Source of the DNA: Diplolepis rosae
Taxonomy: Eukaryota > Arthropoda > Insecta > Hymenoptera > Diplolepididae
NCBI GenBank assembly: GCA_030998225.1
Contig: JAPYXD010000680.1
Coordinates: 2,728,001-2,792,000 of the forward strand
Length of the DNA stretch: 64,000 bases
Direction: 5' to 3'
The notes under the pieces were generated by a model. The model saw only the letters and a program-made list of their open reading frames with translations. It was not told where the DNA came from and made no database searches. The translations under genes were made by a program, and so were the position numbers. How positions within the stretch are numbered: position 1 is the first letter of the stretch; each line of letters starts with the position of its first letter. This document shows positions 48,901-57,604 of this stretch, piece after piece.

Positions 48901-49886
48901 TTTTGACAAAAAACCAATACTTTCTCATTTATGTTCAGAATGTAAAAAATTTTAAACTGTATGTTTTAGATTTTTGGACAGGACGAAGCCGAAAAAAAGA
49001 AGGCTAGTTTGATCGCTTTCCAGGAAAATTTACATCTAGTATTCAAAGACAATAGTAACAGTTTTGAAAATGTGAGTACATAGATTCACAATATTATGCA
49101 TATATAAAGAATGTTGTAATCTAGAAATACACTGTTAGAAATGTTTGAAAACTTACAAAATTTTTATGTTACAAAAGTGAAATAAAATTTGACGATATCC
49201 TTGATGTTTTTGAGTAAAAGTATTTTAAAATTGCGAAAAATGTACTGAATTTTCTGGAATTTTTCTTAATATTATGAAACTCAACTGAATTATCATAGAA
49301 TGTATCTTAAAACTTCCAAACAGTAACAGAATTTCCATAAAACTTATTATAAAATTGCGAAACTGGAACAAAATTTTCAGTTACACGTACAACTGCATAA
49401 AACTTTAGTTACCCAAAGCGTAAAGTTATTCCTGTTACAAGTTTCAGAATTTCCAGATACAAGTATCAGAATATTCAACACTCTGTGACTGAAAATTGAG
49501 AAATTGTTTCTTAAATTTACTAAAAAGTAACTGGATTTTCTAGAACTCTATCTCAATTTAACGAAACGGTAAATGAACAAAACTCCTGTCACGTCGTTCG
49601 AGAAATTATTGTAGAAATTTCTAACAGTGAATTATAGTTTTCTTGAGCATAAATTAATTATTTCGAAAATAGTTCTATAGCCCTTGTTATTTACAAGGAA
49701 GATGACTAACTAATGTTAAAATTTCAGTTTCCGCTAGGCAGTTTTCTAGTAACAGAAAACGAAAACATTAAAGCAATTTTTCATTCTCTTAATGAAGATG
49801 GAGAGCCGACGTTTTTGGTACTTTCTGATTATGATTCTATATCGATTAGGATATTTCTCCAAAGAGAAAATTGTATATATGGATAG
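33977..49886 (+). CDS. S1-like pseudoprotease, unit 3, predicted two-domain protein
   Basis: Domain 1 exons are 33977-34034 (signal peptide), 39731-39996, 40115-40225, 45149-45235 and 46131-46290. Domain 2 exons are 48304-48575, 48677-48787, 48970-49071 and 49728-49886. The joined frame is open for 441 residues. At 46290 AAAAGG|GTAAGT is a strong phase-1 donor that fits the phase-1 acceptor at 48304. If it is not used, translation stops at 46310 (233 residues), but no AATAAA precedes the next mariner, whereas one follows domain 2 at 50071. Each domain has the S1 order: VVSLW or VVSFW, YVGALI, I.IL (Asp102 region), GYFIGW or GHFIGW, then a GGPLV-like SSFVV or GSFLV. The positions of His57, Asp102 and Ser195 read Lys/Phe/Pro in domain 1 and Asp/Phe/Leu in domain 2, so neither should cleave. 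It is probably secreted. Introns hold many transposons. Confidence 0.6.
34774..35158. mobile_element. Inner foldback at the heart of the palindrome
   Basis: Arms of about 55 bp begin GGCAGGACCGAATAGGC and hold GGTGGCGCTTAAGTGGAGCC. They are inverted at 35102-35158. The 275-bp middle is AT-rich with no coding content. It sits in the centre of the 34378-36059 palindrome. Confidence 0.75.
35306..35901 (-). repeat. GC-rich repeat family R1x, copy 2 (reverse)
   Basis: It runs from TAGTATATTACGTGCC to CGCCGGAGGCACATAC, the reverse orientation of the copy at 8989. It contains the 11-bp unit array near 35372-35455 and a GAAGAAGAAGAAGAAG microsatellite at 35740. It interrupts the right arm of the 34378-36059 palindrome. 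Confidence 0.75.
36062..37246. other. Non-coding AT-rich stretch
   Basis: Repeated A/T-rich sentences (AAAATTTAAG, ATACGAAAAAACGTTG) suggest degenerate tandem sequence, but no unit can be defined by eye. No gene is seen. Confidence 0.3.
37354..37521. mobile_element. 168-bp MITE, second copy
   Basis: Ends CACAGAAAAAAAAGTC and the inverse, flanked by TA (37352-37353 and 37522-37523). The empty site is at about 57196-57204. It is closely related to the copy at 17257. Confidence 0.85.
37566..38086. mobile_element. 521-bp hAT-like MITE with internal minisatellite
   Basis: The target GTAGCCAT is duplicated at 37558-37565 and 38087-38094. The terminal inverted repeat is CCCAAGTGCGAA, with the right end reading TTCGCACTTGGGTG. 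Eight-base duplications and a CA-type end fit the hAT superfamily. The GC-rich interior repeats GGCCCAA, CTGGCCC and GCCGA on both strands, which opens long frames in several directions (37368-38129 minus, 37564-37896 plus). None has protein-like content. The empty site is at 57258-57266. Confidence 0.8.
38510..39290. repeat. Block of short GTTACA/TGTAAC palindromic words
   Basis: GTTACAT, TGTAAC, TGTTACATAAC and related words occur again and again in both orientations from GCAAACACTGTTATATAACA to the TACAGGTAACT near 39287. Clear termini are not seen. It looks like the interior of a foldback-type element or an expanded simple palindrome, located in intron 1 of unit 3. Confidence 0.55.
41365..41654. 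mobile_element. 290-bp P-superfamily MITE
   Basis: The ends are CATGGAGACTAGATATAAGG and its inverse; nearly the whole element is palindromic. The target GTCAGGAC is duplicated at 41357-41364 and 41655-41662. That is one base from the P-element target consensus GTCCGGAC, and the end resembles the P terminus (CATG...ATAAGG). The host site is the PYSPDLAP codons of mariner E. No transposase is encoded. Family assignment is inference from TSD plus ends. Confidence 0.75.
41665..42140. mobile_element. 476-bp CAC-ended MITE beside the P-type MITE
   Basis: The ends are CACGGAAAACTTCATATTGCT and the inverse-type AGCAATATAGAGTTTTCCGTG, with TA on each side (41663-41664 and 42141-42142). Only two bases separate it from the 8-bp duplication of the P-type MITE. 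Interior GCGATCGCAGCGAAG and TGACAGCGACACAGC are GC-rich. Confidence 0.8.
43342..43590 (-). repeat. GC-rich repeat family R1x, copy 3, truncated
   Basis: It starts TAGTATATTACGTGCC and breaks off after CATGTGACTTTGG. It has the longest 11-bp unit array of the four copies (about nine units, 43412-43500). The second half, with the GCGCATGCG segment, is missing. Confidence 0.7.
43591..45148. other. Intron sequence of unit 3
   Basis: AT-rich intron 3. 44015-44065 (ATTGTTTCTTATAATTGC..AAACCTAACGG) resembles 2787-2830 in the matching intron of unit 0, which supports shared ancestry of the units. No other feature is seen. Confidence 0.4.
45356..45921 (+). repeat. GC-rich repeat family R1x, copy 4
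   Basis: It begins TTATGTGCCACCGCCGCGC and ends GGGCACGTAATGTACTATTA. It carries GAACTGCGCATGCG twice and a short 11-bp array (45806-45848). It occupies the last intron of domain 1 in unit 3, the same intron and orientation as copy 1 in unit 1. Confidence 0.75.
46354..47681 (+). mobile_element. mariner F, nearly intact
   Basis: The 1328-bp element has terminal repeats CCACCTTGATCAAAAA(T/G)TTT at both ends and TA duplications (46352-46353, 47682-47683). Both ends, UTRs and almost the whole transposase are present, so it is the youngest-looking mariner in the window. It lies between the two domains of S1-like unit 3. Confidence 0.9.
46558..47629 (+). pseudogene. mariner F transposase with one N-terminal frameshift
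   Basis: The native start is ATG 46558 (MSSTLQQRVCIKFCVKNGF), but at about 46622 a base has been lost. The rest is in the next frame: TLEMLEKCFGNDTLTRSNVF, the linker GRPSTPKT, the second helix-turn-helix (TIREIAEDLKIAYGSAQDIL), and a complete catalytic domain. The triad Asp codons are at 47027 (ITGDETWIYEY), 47312 (HHDNAPSH) and 47417 (LAPCDFFLF), with 34 residues between the last two: DD34D. It ends at TAA 47627-47629. The longer open frame upstream (from 46388) is 5' UTR read through and is not a real N-terminus. With the shift, the first DNA-binding helix is not joined to the rest, so activity is unlikely. Confidence 0.85.
47684..48303. other. Intron with CCACTATTT/AAATAGTGG words
   Basis: Between 47850 and 48130 short inverted words (AATAGTGGACTCCAC, CCACTATTTTATC, AAGTGGTTCAAATAACCAC) recur many times, suggesting a MITE interior or hairpin cluster. 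No ends are recognised. Confidence 0.4.
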
Positions 49887-50070
49887 GGGATAATCAGTTG
49901 AATTTTACTGATTCATCAGCGTGTGGTACTTATATCTGTTAATTCATCAGAATTCTGATAATTTAGATTTAGAAAGTAGAATAAGCCTAAATTTGATTTC
50001 ATTAAGTTTTTCAAGAACTTGTACTTTGATTTTATTTAAATAGTTTTGTCACATTATTCGAATGTAACTA

Positions 50071-50076
50071 AATAAA
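50071..50076 (+). promoter_or_regulatory. Polyadenylation signal of unit 3
   Basis: AATAAA lies 185 bases after the stop of domain 2, at a distance similar to that in unit 1, with related sequence around it. It is the first good signal downstream of exon 33977. Confidence 0.5.
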
Positions 50077-50516
50077 GGCTTTCGTTAAATTAAAATAATT
50101 ATTCTGTGAGTATGATTCATGGCCTTGGGTCTAGCGTATAACGAATGGTACAAAAATTCTAACAAAGTCTTGGATGTAATCTAATATAACTGTCTTGGCA
50201 TGCGCAAAATCATGGCTGATTCTCATTTTAGTCATTTTACTCACGAGTTCAGCAATATCCACGGACCATAAACCAGGGTTTCTATTGCACTGGTACATTA
50301 TTGATTGGTAAGTGTCAGAAGCAAGATCGAGCAAAAAATGTAATACTATTTAAAAAAACTTTCATATAACTTGTTACTGTACATGAGAGTACATTATTTT
50401 CATGTACATTATTTGCTTTCTTGAGTTCCTCAGATATTAGAAACATTTGAGACATTTATATCCGTCTAAGAACACCTACAATGACATTAGGCATCTTTCT
50501 GCCACAAGAATCAGTA

Positions 50517-51115
50517 CATAGGTTGTCCCATAATTTTTGTTGTACATGCTTGATTTTCAAAATCTTTCAGAGTACTTTTCGTCGCAGTTAACACACTTCT
50601 TTATACGATATAACCACTCATAAAATTATTCCTCCCAATTTTGTTTTGGTATCAAGTCACATTCTTTCTGAAAGCCGGCTATCAACTCCTCATCGGACGA
50701 AAACGCTGACCCTTCATTCTCAGTTTGACGTAGGGGGCCAAACCAAAGTCGCATGATGCTAAGTCTGGACTATATGCAGGGTGTTCCAATAGCTGAATTT
50801 CTATTCTTTCCAAAAACTCTTGTGTCGTGAACGCCCTATTATTCAGGTGCATTGTAATGGTGGAGGAACCAAGAATTCAAAGGCGCATGAGAAACCAAGT
50901 TTCCGAAGAGTTGATGCAAGCAGGTTTCTGTGTACCACTTAGCAGGGACTGTTTTGGATTTCTCTAGCGAGACAGTTGTCAGAATTCCACCTTCAGTGAA
51001 AAACACAGCGACCATTCACCATTCGCTTACCGATAGATTTCGATTTTCGAATTTACACTGGCACTTCCTCATCTTCAAAGACCCAAACTTTGCTTTGTGA
51101 TTTCGTAGGAACATC
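50517..51115 (-). pseudogene. mariner relic, catalytic half
   Basis: On the minus strand, broken frames read SKVWVFEDEEVPV, then GKRMVAVFFTEGGIL, LEKSKTVPAKWYTETCL, HHYNAPEH (second catalytic Asp changed to Tyr), HPAYSPDLASCDF and a C-terminus RMKGQRFSSDEELIAGFQKE with KKCVNCDEKYSER. This is the catalytic half of a mariner-type transposase. The N-terminal half and ends are not seen. Confidence 0.75.
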
Positions 51116-51284
51116 AGTAGCGCACCTAAAATTCTACTAACCCGTGACCATATAATATGTAACTTATTTATGATAAGACTCACAAAGAAACGCAAATTAA
51201 TTAAAGAAAAAACAAAAGACTTGTTTGTTTATTTGTAAAACAAAGCTTTAGGGATGTTCTGCCATTATGAAAAATTGAATCATA

Positions 51285-51866
51285 GACGGAGAGAAATAAC
51301 TGGTGCCATGCACATGGAACTCACGAAGTGTTACACACATGTCGAATAACGATTGTGAAACACGCGAATTCAAATGTTTGACACTAGACAATGTTCATGC
51401 TCTACCTATTAAATATTCGTGCGTGTAGCACTAGCAACTCGGAGCTCGAACACATGAACGCTGAGTATATGATGCATGGCTTTCTTCATGTTCCAAACGC
51501 TTCAGCTTCACGTGCGGCGCATGTGAATCTCAAGCGTCCCCAAGGTGTATGCCTTATACTAGAATTTCTCCATATAAGCCTAAGGAGTTCAACGCTTGAG
51601 TTTCACGTGCGCCGCACGTGAAACACAAGCGTTTGGCACCTTTGGCCCATCTAGTATCTACTACAAGTCGCATGAGTAGTAAATGTTGTAATATCACATA
51701 CTTTTTATGTGAATACACAGTACTTTGTCTTTGTAGATTACTGTGCGCTGCTCACATGAATTTTGAGTAGTTATTACTCGAGTTTCTAAGTTCAACTATT
51801 TAAACAGCCACAATTGCCAAACATTGGTCTCTTTCGAGTGCATGGCACCAGTTATTTCTCTCCGTG
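51285..51866. mobile_element. 582-bp CAC-ended MITE
   Basis: GACGGAGAGAAATAACTGG (first base mutated from C) at 51285 and CCAGTTATTTCTCTCCGTG ending 51866, with TA outside. Interior inverted CGCTTG..TTCACGTGCG.GCACGTGAA words give additional hairpins. A shortened relative is at 54863. Confidence 0.85.
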
Positions 51867-51868
51867 TA

Positions 51869-52747
51869 TAAAGGAACCTGACATGAAATTATACGTCTGA
51901 TTATAATTCTTTAAATCTGCAATTGCATTTCAACAAGTTTTTGTTTTCTTAAAAATATAAAATATTTCAGCTAGTATTTTCTTATAATAATTTATCCCAA
52001 TAATTTATCCCAATCGAAAACATGACCTAATTCAAGTCTATATTTTATGATCACAATATGATACTTAGAATTCAAATTCATATTCCTCCTATGCTACAAT
52101 AACCTAGTTTTCAATAGTCTGTCTGTCCTATATATATTTTATTAGTATTGAAACATGATATTTTATAAATTACTCCTGAAAGCTATAGAATATTAAGCTG
52201 ATCCTTTCTTAATTTGTTAAATTTTCTGAAGTATTAAGTATCCTAAAATGACATTTTATGATAAAATTCTTCTTATACTATAAGAAAAGTTTCTATCGTA
52301 TAGTTTTTGGTATTTACGTTTTTGAAATATAATCCAACTGCAAAAACATAAGTTAATCTTGCCACTGCACATTTCGATTTGGTTTTTCGATAAATGGCTG
52401 CAGCGGTAAGCGCTGGTCGAAATAGGCAGATCACAAATGTCACACAGTAATCTTCGATATCTGTCAACATAACGACAACACCACATTAGTGGATTTCTGT
52501 TTGCATCATAAATTTATTTTCGATCAAAGATGTCAGTTTTTGCCAAATTCTCAAGGAGGTTCATCTGATTTAGAATTAACGAACAAATCTTGGCAAAACA
52601 ATAATATAATCATACTAATATTGATAAAGTCACCTCATAAATTTTTGGCTGGTTTGGATACCTAAATGATGAGATATTAATAAAATAATTTTTTGCGATT
52701 TAATACGGAGTTTTATAGGCAGTCCAATTCTTTTAAGTAAACTAATA
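51869..52747. other. Non-coding stretch
   Basis: AT-rich. The minus-strand frames around 52256-52486 overlap each other and match nothing. No feature is supported. Confidence 0.3.
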
Positions 52748-53956
52748 CTCTGTTCAACAAGAGCGAGTTCTCGATTTTTCGAAAACTATTAGAGATTTTT
52801 GAACTTTTTTTTTTTTTTAATGAAAGTACATTCAAAGGACTACGGCGCAATTACCAAGGCGATTCAGTAGCGCTCGAATCGTCCGAGAGGGCAGACGTGA
52901 GTCATAATGAGTTCTGTGTACGCGAAACGTTTTGAAGTGGTCTTCTTGTGTATCCATCCAAAGGGACCACTTATGTCCGATACAACCGCTGCTAAATACA
53001 TCAAAAAGTCGAAATCGTTCGTGAAGAAGTGGGCTGAGCGTTATAAAGCCAATAAAACAGTCGACGATCTGCCTGAAAGAGGCAAATCGCGAGCAACAAC
53101 GAGCAAGCAGGATAAAGCGATCATAAAGCTGTTCGAGCGTCTCCCCACTCTACGGTTACGAGAGGCCAAGGCTATTCTAGCCGAAAAGAGAGTTAACATC
53201 AGTATAAACACCATTCGACAGCGACTGGCTGAATCGAATATAAAATACCGTAGTACGAGGCAAAAACCCCTGCTTTCAGAAACCCATATGGAAAAACGAA
53301 AGGCATGGGCTGCTGAAAATCTCGACCGTGACTGGTCGAATGTCATTTTTTCTGATGAAGCGTAGTTCTGGGCATGGGTTACCATAAAGTATGCCTGGTC
53401 TACCGTTGGCAGTAGATTACTTCAGCGAACCGTTAAACACCCTGTGAAGGTCTATGTTTGGAGATGCTTCTCACGGCGCGGTTTTGGGTGTTTAGAGCTC
53501 TTCACCGAGAACTTGAATGCTCAGAAAATGCTCCAAATATATGAACGTGGTCTTCTAAGGTCTGCTACAAAGATGTTTGGAGCCGATACGGCCGATTGGA
53601 TCTTACAAGAAGATAACGACCCGAAACATCGAAGCCGTCTCTGCACCGCCTGGAAAACAGAAAGTCTGGGGTGTTTTAAAGAGGAAGCTTGCGGGAAAGC
53701 GTGTGTTCGCCCTGAAACAGCTCTCGCAAAAAATCAGGAAGATATGGCAAGAATTACCAACAGACTACGCTGAAAAATTAGTGGAAAGCATGCCGAAAAG
53801 GTGCCAGGCCATTCTGGACAACGATGGGGACTGGACTATCTATTAGGTAGTATGCGCCGTAGTCCTTCGAGAGTACTTTTATTTAAAAAAAAAAAAGTTT
53901 TAAAATCTCTAATAGTTTTCGAAAAATCGAGGACTCGCTCTTGTTGAACAGACTGT
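52748..53956 (+). mobile_element. Tc1-type element with long terminal repeats
   Basis: Inverted termini of about 110 bp start TCTGTTCAACAAGAGCGAG and carry CGAAAACTATTAGAGATTTT and GGACTACGGCG. They are inverted at 53845-53956. Outside, a TA at 52746 suits Tc1-type insertion, although the exact right boundary is unclear. Confidence 0.75.
52907..53846 (+). pseudogene. Tc1-like transposase, broken
   Basis: The frame from ATG 52907 has the Tc1 helix-turn-helix pair (DTTAAKYIKKSKSFVKKWAE, then LREAKAILAEKRVNISINTI) and the first catalytic block (WSNVIFSDEA), where a TAG replaces a sense codon (53363). It continues with VKVYVWRCFSRRGFGCLELF and the second block LQEDNDPKHRS near 53610. After 53650 a deletion removes the third catalytic segment (normally P-I-E-N) and shifts the frame. 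The C-terminal VWGVLKRKLAGKRV...YAEKLVESMPKRCQAIL is in another frame to TAG 53846. Dead copy. Confidence 0.85.
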
Positions 53957-54351
53957 TATCTAAGGAAGAGTGTGGCAGCTCGTAGAAGTCAATTAGGTAC
54001 CTGTAAGATTCCTAATTAATGAGTTTTCACCTTGATCTTACAAATATAGCACATTTACTAGAAATATTGTTATTACAAGAAAAAAAAAAAAATGAAGTGT
54101 GTGCTATAAATTCTTTGAAAGCTTGTACACTTTCACGCATTTCAAGTGTAAGGGTTACATTTTATATTCAAAACTGCTTTTACAGTGAGCTGTTAAAAAA
54201 AAAAAAAATTCCCTAGTGCCAAACTTAAAAAAATTATATCTTGAAATTTTCAAGTACCACATTGAAAAAAAATGTGTCGATTATTTTCGAAGTAAAAAGG
54301 CAAAAAAAAATATTTCGTCGAAAAAAAAATTTTGACTGTAAATCTCTCATG

Positions 54352-54700
54352 AAATGACCCATGTACAATGTTCAGCCACATGTCTCAAGACCGGTCAAGA
54401 CATACTTGGAAACGCAGAAATGGGAGGTCTTACCCAACCCGCCGTACTCTCTAGACGTTGTTTCGATCGATGCCAGAAGTCCTGGCTCATCAGCATTTCC
54501 GCTCTTATGAAGAAGTCAAAAAATGGCTCGATCTGTGGATCGCCTCAAAAGACTACTCGTTTTTTCGAAATGGTACCTGACAATTGCTAGAAAGATGGAA
54601 AAAAGTAGTGGCTAGCGACGGACAGTACTTTGAATCATAAATAGGTAATCACTTTGTAAGAATAAAGCCGCAAATTTAAAAAAAAAAAAACGTTCAATTG
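54352..54700 (+). pseudogene. 3' fragment of a mariner transposase
   Basis: Broken frames read VQPHVSRPVKTYLET, WEVLPNPPYSLD, HFRSYEEVKKWLDLWIASKD and ERWKKVVASDGQYFES with a TAA at 54638-54640. This is the last third of a mariner transposase similar to the A family. No right terminus was recognised. Confidence 0.75.
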
Positions 54701-54767
54701 CTTTGAATGCATAGGATTTAATTGAAAATTTTCCGTTAATATTACTGACGCGAATTTTTCTCCGTGT

Positions 54768-54862
54768 GTACTTTGATTCTAATGAAAGAGTTTTTTCAGA
54801 TTATTAAAATGCAACTAAAGAGTTTTTTTGAATAAAAAGAATTATTTTGTGAGTTATTAATG
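54768..54862 (+). pseudogene. 3' UTR relic of the S1-like family
   Basis: TACTTTGATTCTAATGAAAG, ATGCAACTAAAG, GAATAAAAAGAATTATTTTGTGAGT resembles 50021-50112, the 3' UTR of unit 3, with the AATAAA kept. It is preceded by a solo CTCCGTG end of a CAC-type element. It suggests a further, otherwise lost, unit before unit 4. Confidence 0.45.
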
Positions 54863-55059
54863 CACGGAGAGAAATAAGTGGTGGTGAGCACTTGAAAGAG
54901 ACCAGTGTTTAGCAATTGTGGCTGTTCAAATAGTTGAATTTATAAACTCTAGTAATGAATGCTCGAAATTCATACGAACTGTGCATAGTAATCCACAAAG
55001 ACAAAATACTATGTATTCACATAAAAAGTATGTGATATTACCAGTTATTTCTCTCCGTG
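54863..55059. mobile_element. 197-bp CAC-ended MITE
   Basis: CACGGAGAGAAATAAGTGG at 54863 and CCAGTTATTTCTCTCCGTG ending 55059. The left flank is TG and the right flank TA. The interior is a shortened, reversed version of the 51285 element (AGCAATTGTGGCTGTT, ACATAAAAAGTATGTGATAT). Confidence 0.8.
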
Positions 55060-55061
55060 TA

Positions 55062-55606
55062 TATTCCACACTTGTTCAAATTTATAGAAGATACCCAAGT
55101 AAAAAATCTTCCCGCTTCGCGGGTACATTCTCATCGCGCGCAGCTCGCTTCGCTCGCAAGTTTGATTCAAGTTTATTTCTTATAATTTAATACTGAATCT
55201 CAAACCAATCTTATAATATTAAAGATGATGTAAATTACTCATTTTCTCAAATCCACTAAATTTCTTTTTCAGTTTAAGTGAAACAGGAAATTCAATTTAC
55301 TTAAGGCTCTATCAGCCATAAGGAACACATTCCCATCATGACAGTCATGCTTCGCACTCAATTTTCTGCATACATTTCAGTAACTTTTTAATAAATTACA
55401 TGATTAAAATAATTTATTTATTTTCTTCCAAATATCTCAAAAAAGAAAAACAATCGTAGACTTTATTTAAGGAAACGATTTTGCAGAACAACGCTTATTT
55501 TGTAAAGCATAAAACGTAAAGATTTGATGAAAATTTCGAAAGTCATTTTTCACATAAAACCAATAGCTTCTCATATGATGAGAATGTAAAAAAACGTTTC
55601 TTTGTA
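55062..55606. other. Non-coding stretch
   Basis: 55120-55160 has CGGGTACATTCTCATCGCGCG and GCTCGCTTCGCTCGC. 55300-55330 carries the inverted GGAACACATTC repeat seen at 23560 and 37258. No gene. Confidence 0.3.
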
Positions 55607-56513
55607 CATTGAGAGAAAAAAACATGACTCAGTAGCGTCCGGAAAGGAGTGGTTCATGTCCGAAGACGAAAATTGAAAATAGACATCACTGTGTCCTCGC
55701 TAGACATGAACCACTCATGTCCAGAGCATACACACTAATGTGTTAGGCATTAATAACGCGCACAGGACTCAGCGCTGTCTAGACAGTAGTCAATCATGGC
55801 CAGCACAGGAACGACAACGCGCTAAACATTACTGTATATTGTGTCAGTGCTTGAATGTGGAATGTTTCGTCGATTGGGTCTATTGATGATTAGCAGAAAC
55901 AATTTTCAAATATAATGTGAAAAATTACACTAAATTTAGTGCCACGTATTTTTCATGATTATTGAGTTCCGAGAGCACAATTTCCGAGTTAAACAATGAA
56001 TAAACGAAAAATTATTCATAAATTATCTATTCATTATTAGAATTTATAAGATAAAGACTATTAATATCAACAGATCATCACATCAAGATGATTATTAATT
56101 ATCTGCGTTGTTTGCCATGAAATTATATTTGGCAGTTAAATAGAAATATCTTTTTGAAATATTATGAAATTACAGACATTTTAGTCTTAAACCAACTACT
56201 AGAAAGATATAAAAATAAAAGAAATTAAATTATGATACAAACAAATTGCGTGTCCTAATTCGAAACTCTATATTATTTTTGTGAGGGAAAAATGTAGAAT
56301 ATTTGAAACAAAAAATTCAGGTCCAAGTGAGACCTGGCCTACAGCGCTGAGTCCTGTGCGCGTTATTGATGCCTAAGACATTAGTGTGTACGTTCTGGAC
56401 ATGAGTGGTTCATGTCTAGCGAGGACACAGTGATATCTATTTTCAGTTTTCGTCTTCGGACATGAACCACTCCTTCCCGGACGCTACTGAGTCATGTTTT
56501 TTTTTTCTCAGTG
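55607..56513. mobile_element. 907-bp foldback MITE
   Basis: Arms of about 170 bp (CATTGAGAGAAAAAAACATG ... GGCATTAATAACGCGCACAG) are inverted at the right end (CTGTGCGCGTTATTGATGCC ... TTTTTTTTTCTCAGTG). TA flanks both sides. The AT-rich middle has no coding content. Confidence 0.85.
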
Positions 56514-56724
56514 TAAGACAGTTTTTAATTAATTTTTTGTTTTCCTCTTGTAATAAAATTCAGTTTTTGAAATTTTTAAATAAAATAACAGGCATATAAT
56601 CAAGAGTAGTTCCTGAAATTTTAATTTAAAATTCAAAAAACTGTGAATTTTAGCAAAACAATACAACTTTATAAAAGAGAAAATGAGTACGGCTTTTTAT
56701 TTACTACAATAAGGAAATTTTTAA

Positions 56725-56971
56725 AATTTCAGAATTCTAATTTGAATTTCATAAGTCAAGGGCCAACCCCCCCTCACTCTGATTTGGAATCTGTGTCCCT
56801 TCTTCCATGCACGCTATCAAATTTCCATTATCAACATTTACATGAGAAGTGAGTATCGACGTGTAATTCTTCTTGTGTGTTGAGGCTCTTAAAGGCATCG
56901 AAGCGTAATTCACAAGCTGACGCCTTGTTCTGTGCTACGCAATACTTAACATTTTCTTTCTGTTTGTTGTA
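56725..56971 (+). promoter_or_regulatory. Conserved upstream region of unit 4
   Basis: It matches the sequence upstream of unit 3 (32290-32436 plus 33872-33976), including GTTGAGGCTCTTA, CGAA.CGTAATTCACAAGCTGACG and the bases before the ATG. Conservation between duplicates and position directly before the signal exon suggest promoter and 5' UTR. A TATA box is not obvious. Confidence 0.45.
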
Positions 56972-57029
56972 ATGGCGCCCAGTACCTTGACTTTATTTAT
57001 TTTTTTGGTTGCTTCAATTCTAAATATTG
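56972..57029 (+). CDS. S1-like unit 4, signal-peptide exon (partial)
   Basis: The exon encodes MAPSTLTLFIFLVASILNI plus one base before GTGAGT. It is almost the same as exon 1 of unit 3. No exon 2-5 follows in the remaining 7 kb, which is filled with repeats, so the unit either continues beyond the window or is truncated. Confidence 0.5.
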
Positions 57030-57139
57030 GTGAGTATTTAAAATTTTATAAGATTTTTATAAGCTATTATAGGATTTTGTTTTCGAATTTTCTATTTAAA
57101 TCTCGAAAAGAAAGTTCGAGTGTAACATATGTTACATAG

Positions 57140-57530
57140 AGAATATAGCACCTGGCCAGAATAACTAGGAAAAATGAAGTTGGAAAAAGGGAGTGACTGG
57201 AACGAAGGAGAATTGTTGTTGCTATTTGCCCCATGGCCACAACAACATGATTTGTAGCCATAATAAACATATTCTGAATACCTGTTCGTAACGATTAGTT
57301 AACGTTGTTGAAATTAAACCTTGCATTGAGAACTTAAAGCATTAAGCTCTCATGGCTAGAATAACGTATTCGCTATAAGCAGCAATATTCACACACATTT
57401 AATCCGTTGTATTTTGTTTCGAGTAATGCATATTAGTTTTCATAGCAACTCTTTTGAGAATTTGATTGGATATAACTGTAGAGCTGGTCGAAACTGCAAT
57501 TTTTAACCCTACTTTTATAGTACGTTAAAA
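57140..57530. repeat. Duplicate of 37247-38400 without its insertions
   Basis: It carries the same word order as the 37-kb copy and provides empty sites for the MITEs at 37354 and 37566. It lies at the same side of exon 1 as expected if a large segment was duplicated. Confidence 0.7.
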
Positions 57531-57604
57531 AGATAATTTATCAACATTATTATGAGCTTTCGGAAAAGGACGTAAAGCGAATCGGAAATAATAGAAATAT
57601 ATTA

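Noticed and set aside
51391..51621. 76-codon frame in 51285-51866
   Set aside because: It lies wholly inside a MITE between its inverted ends and matches nothing.
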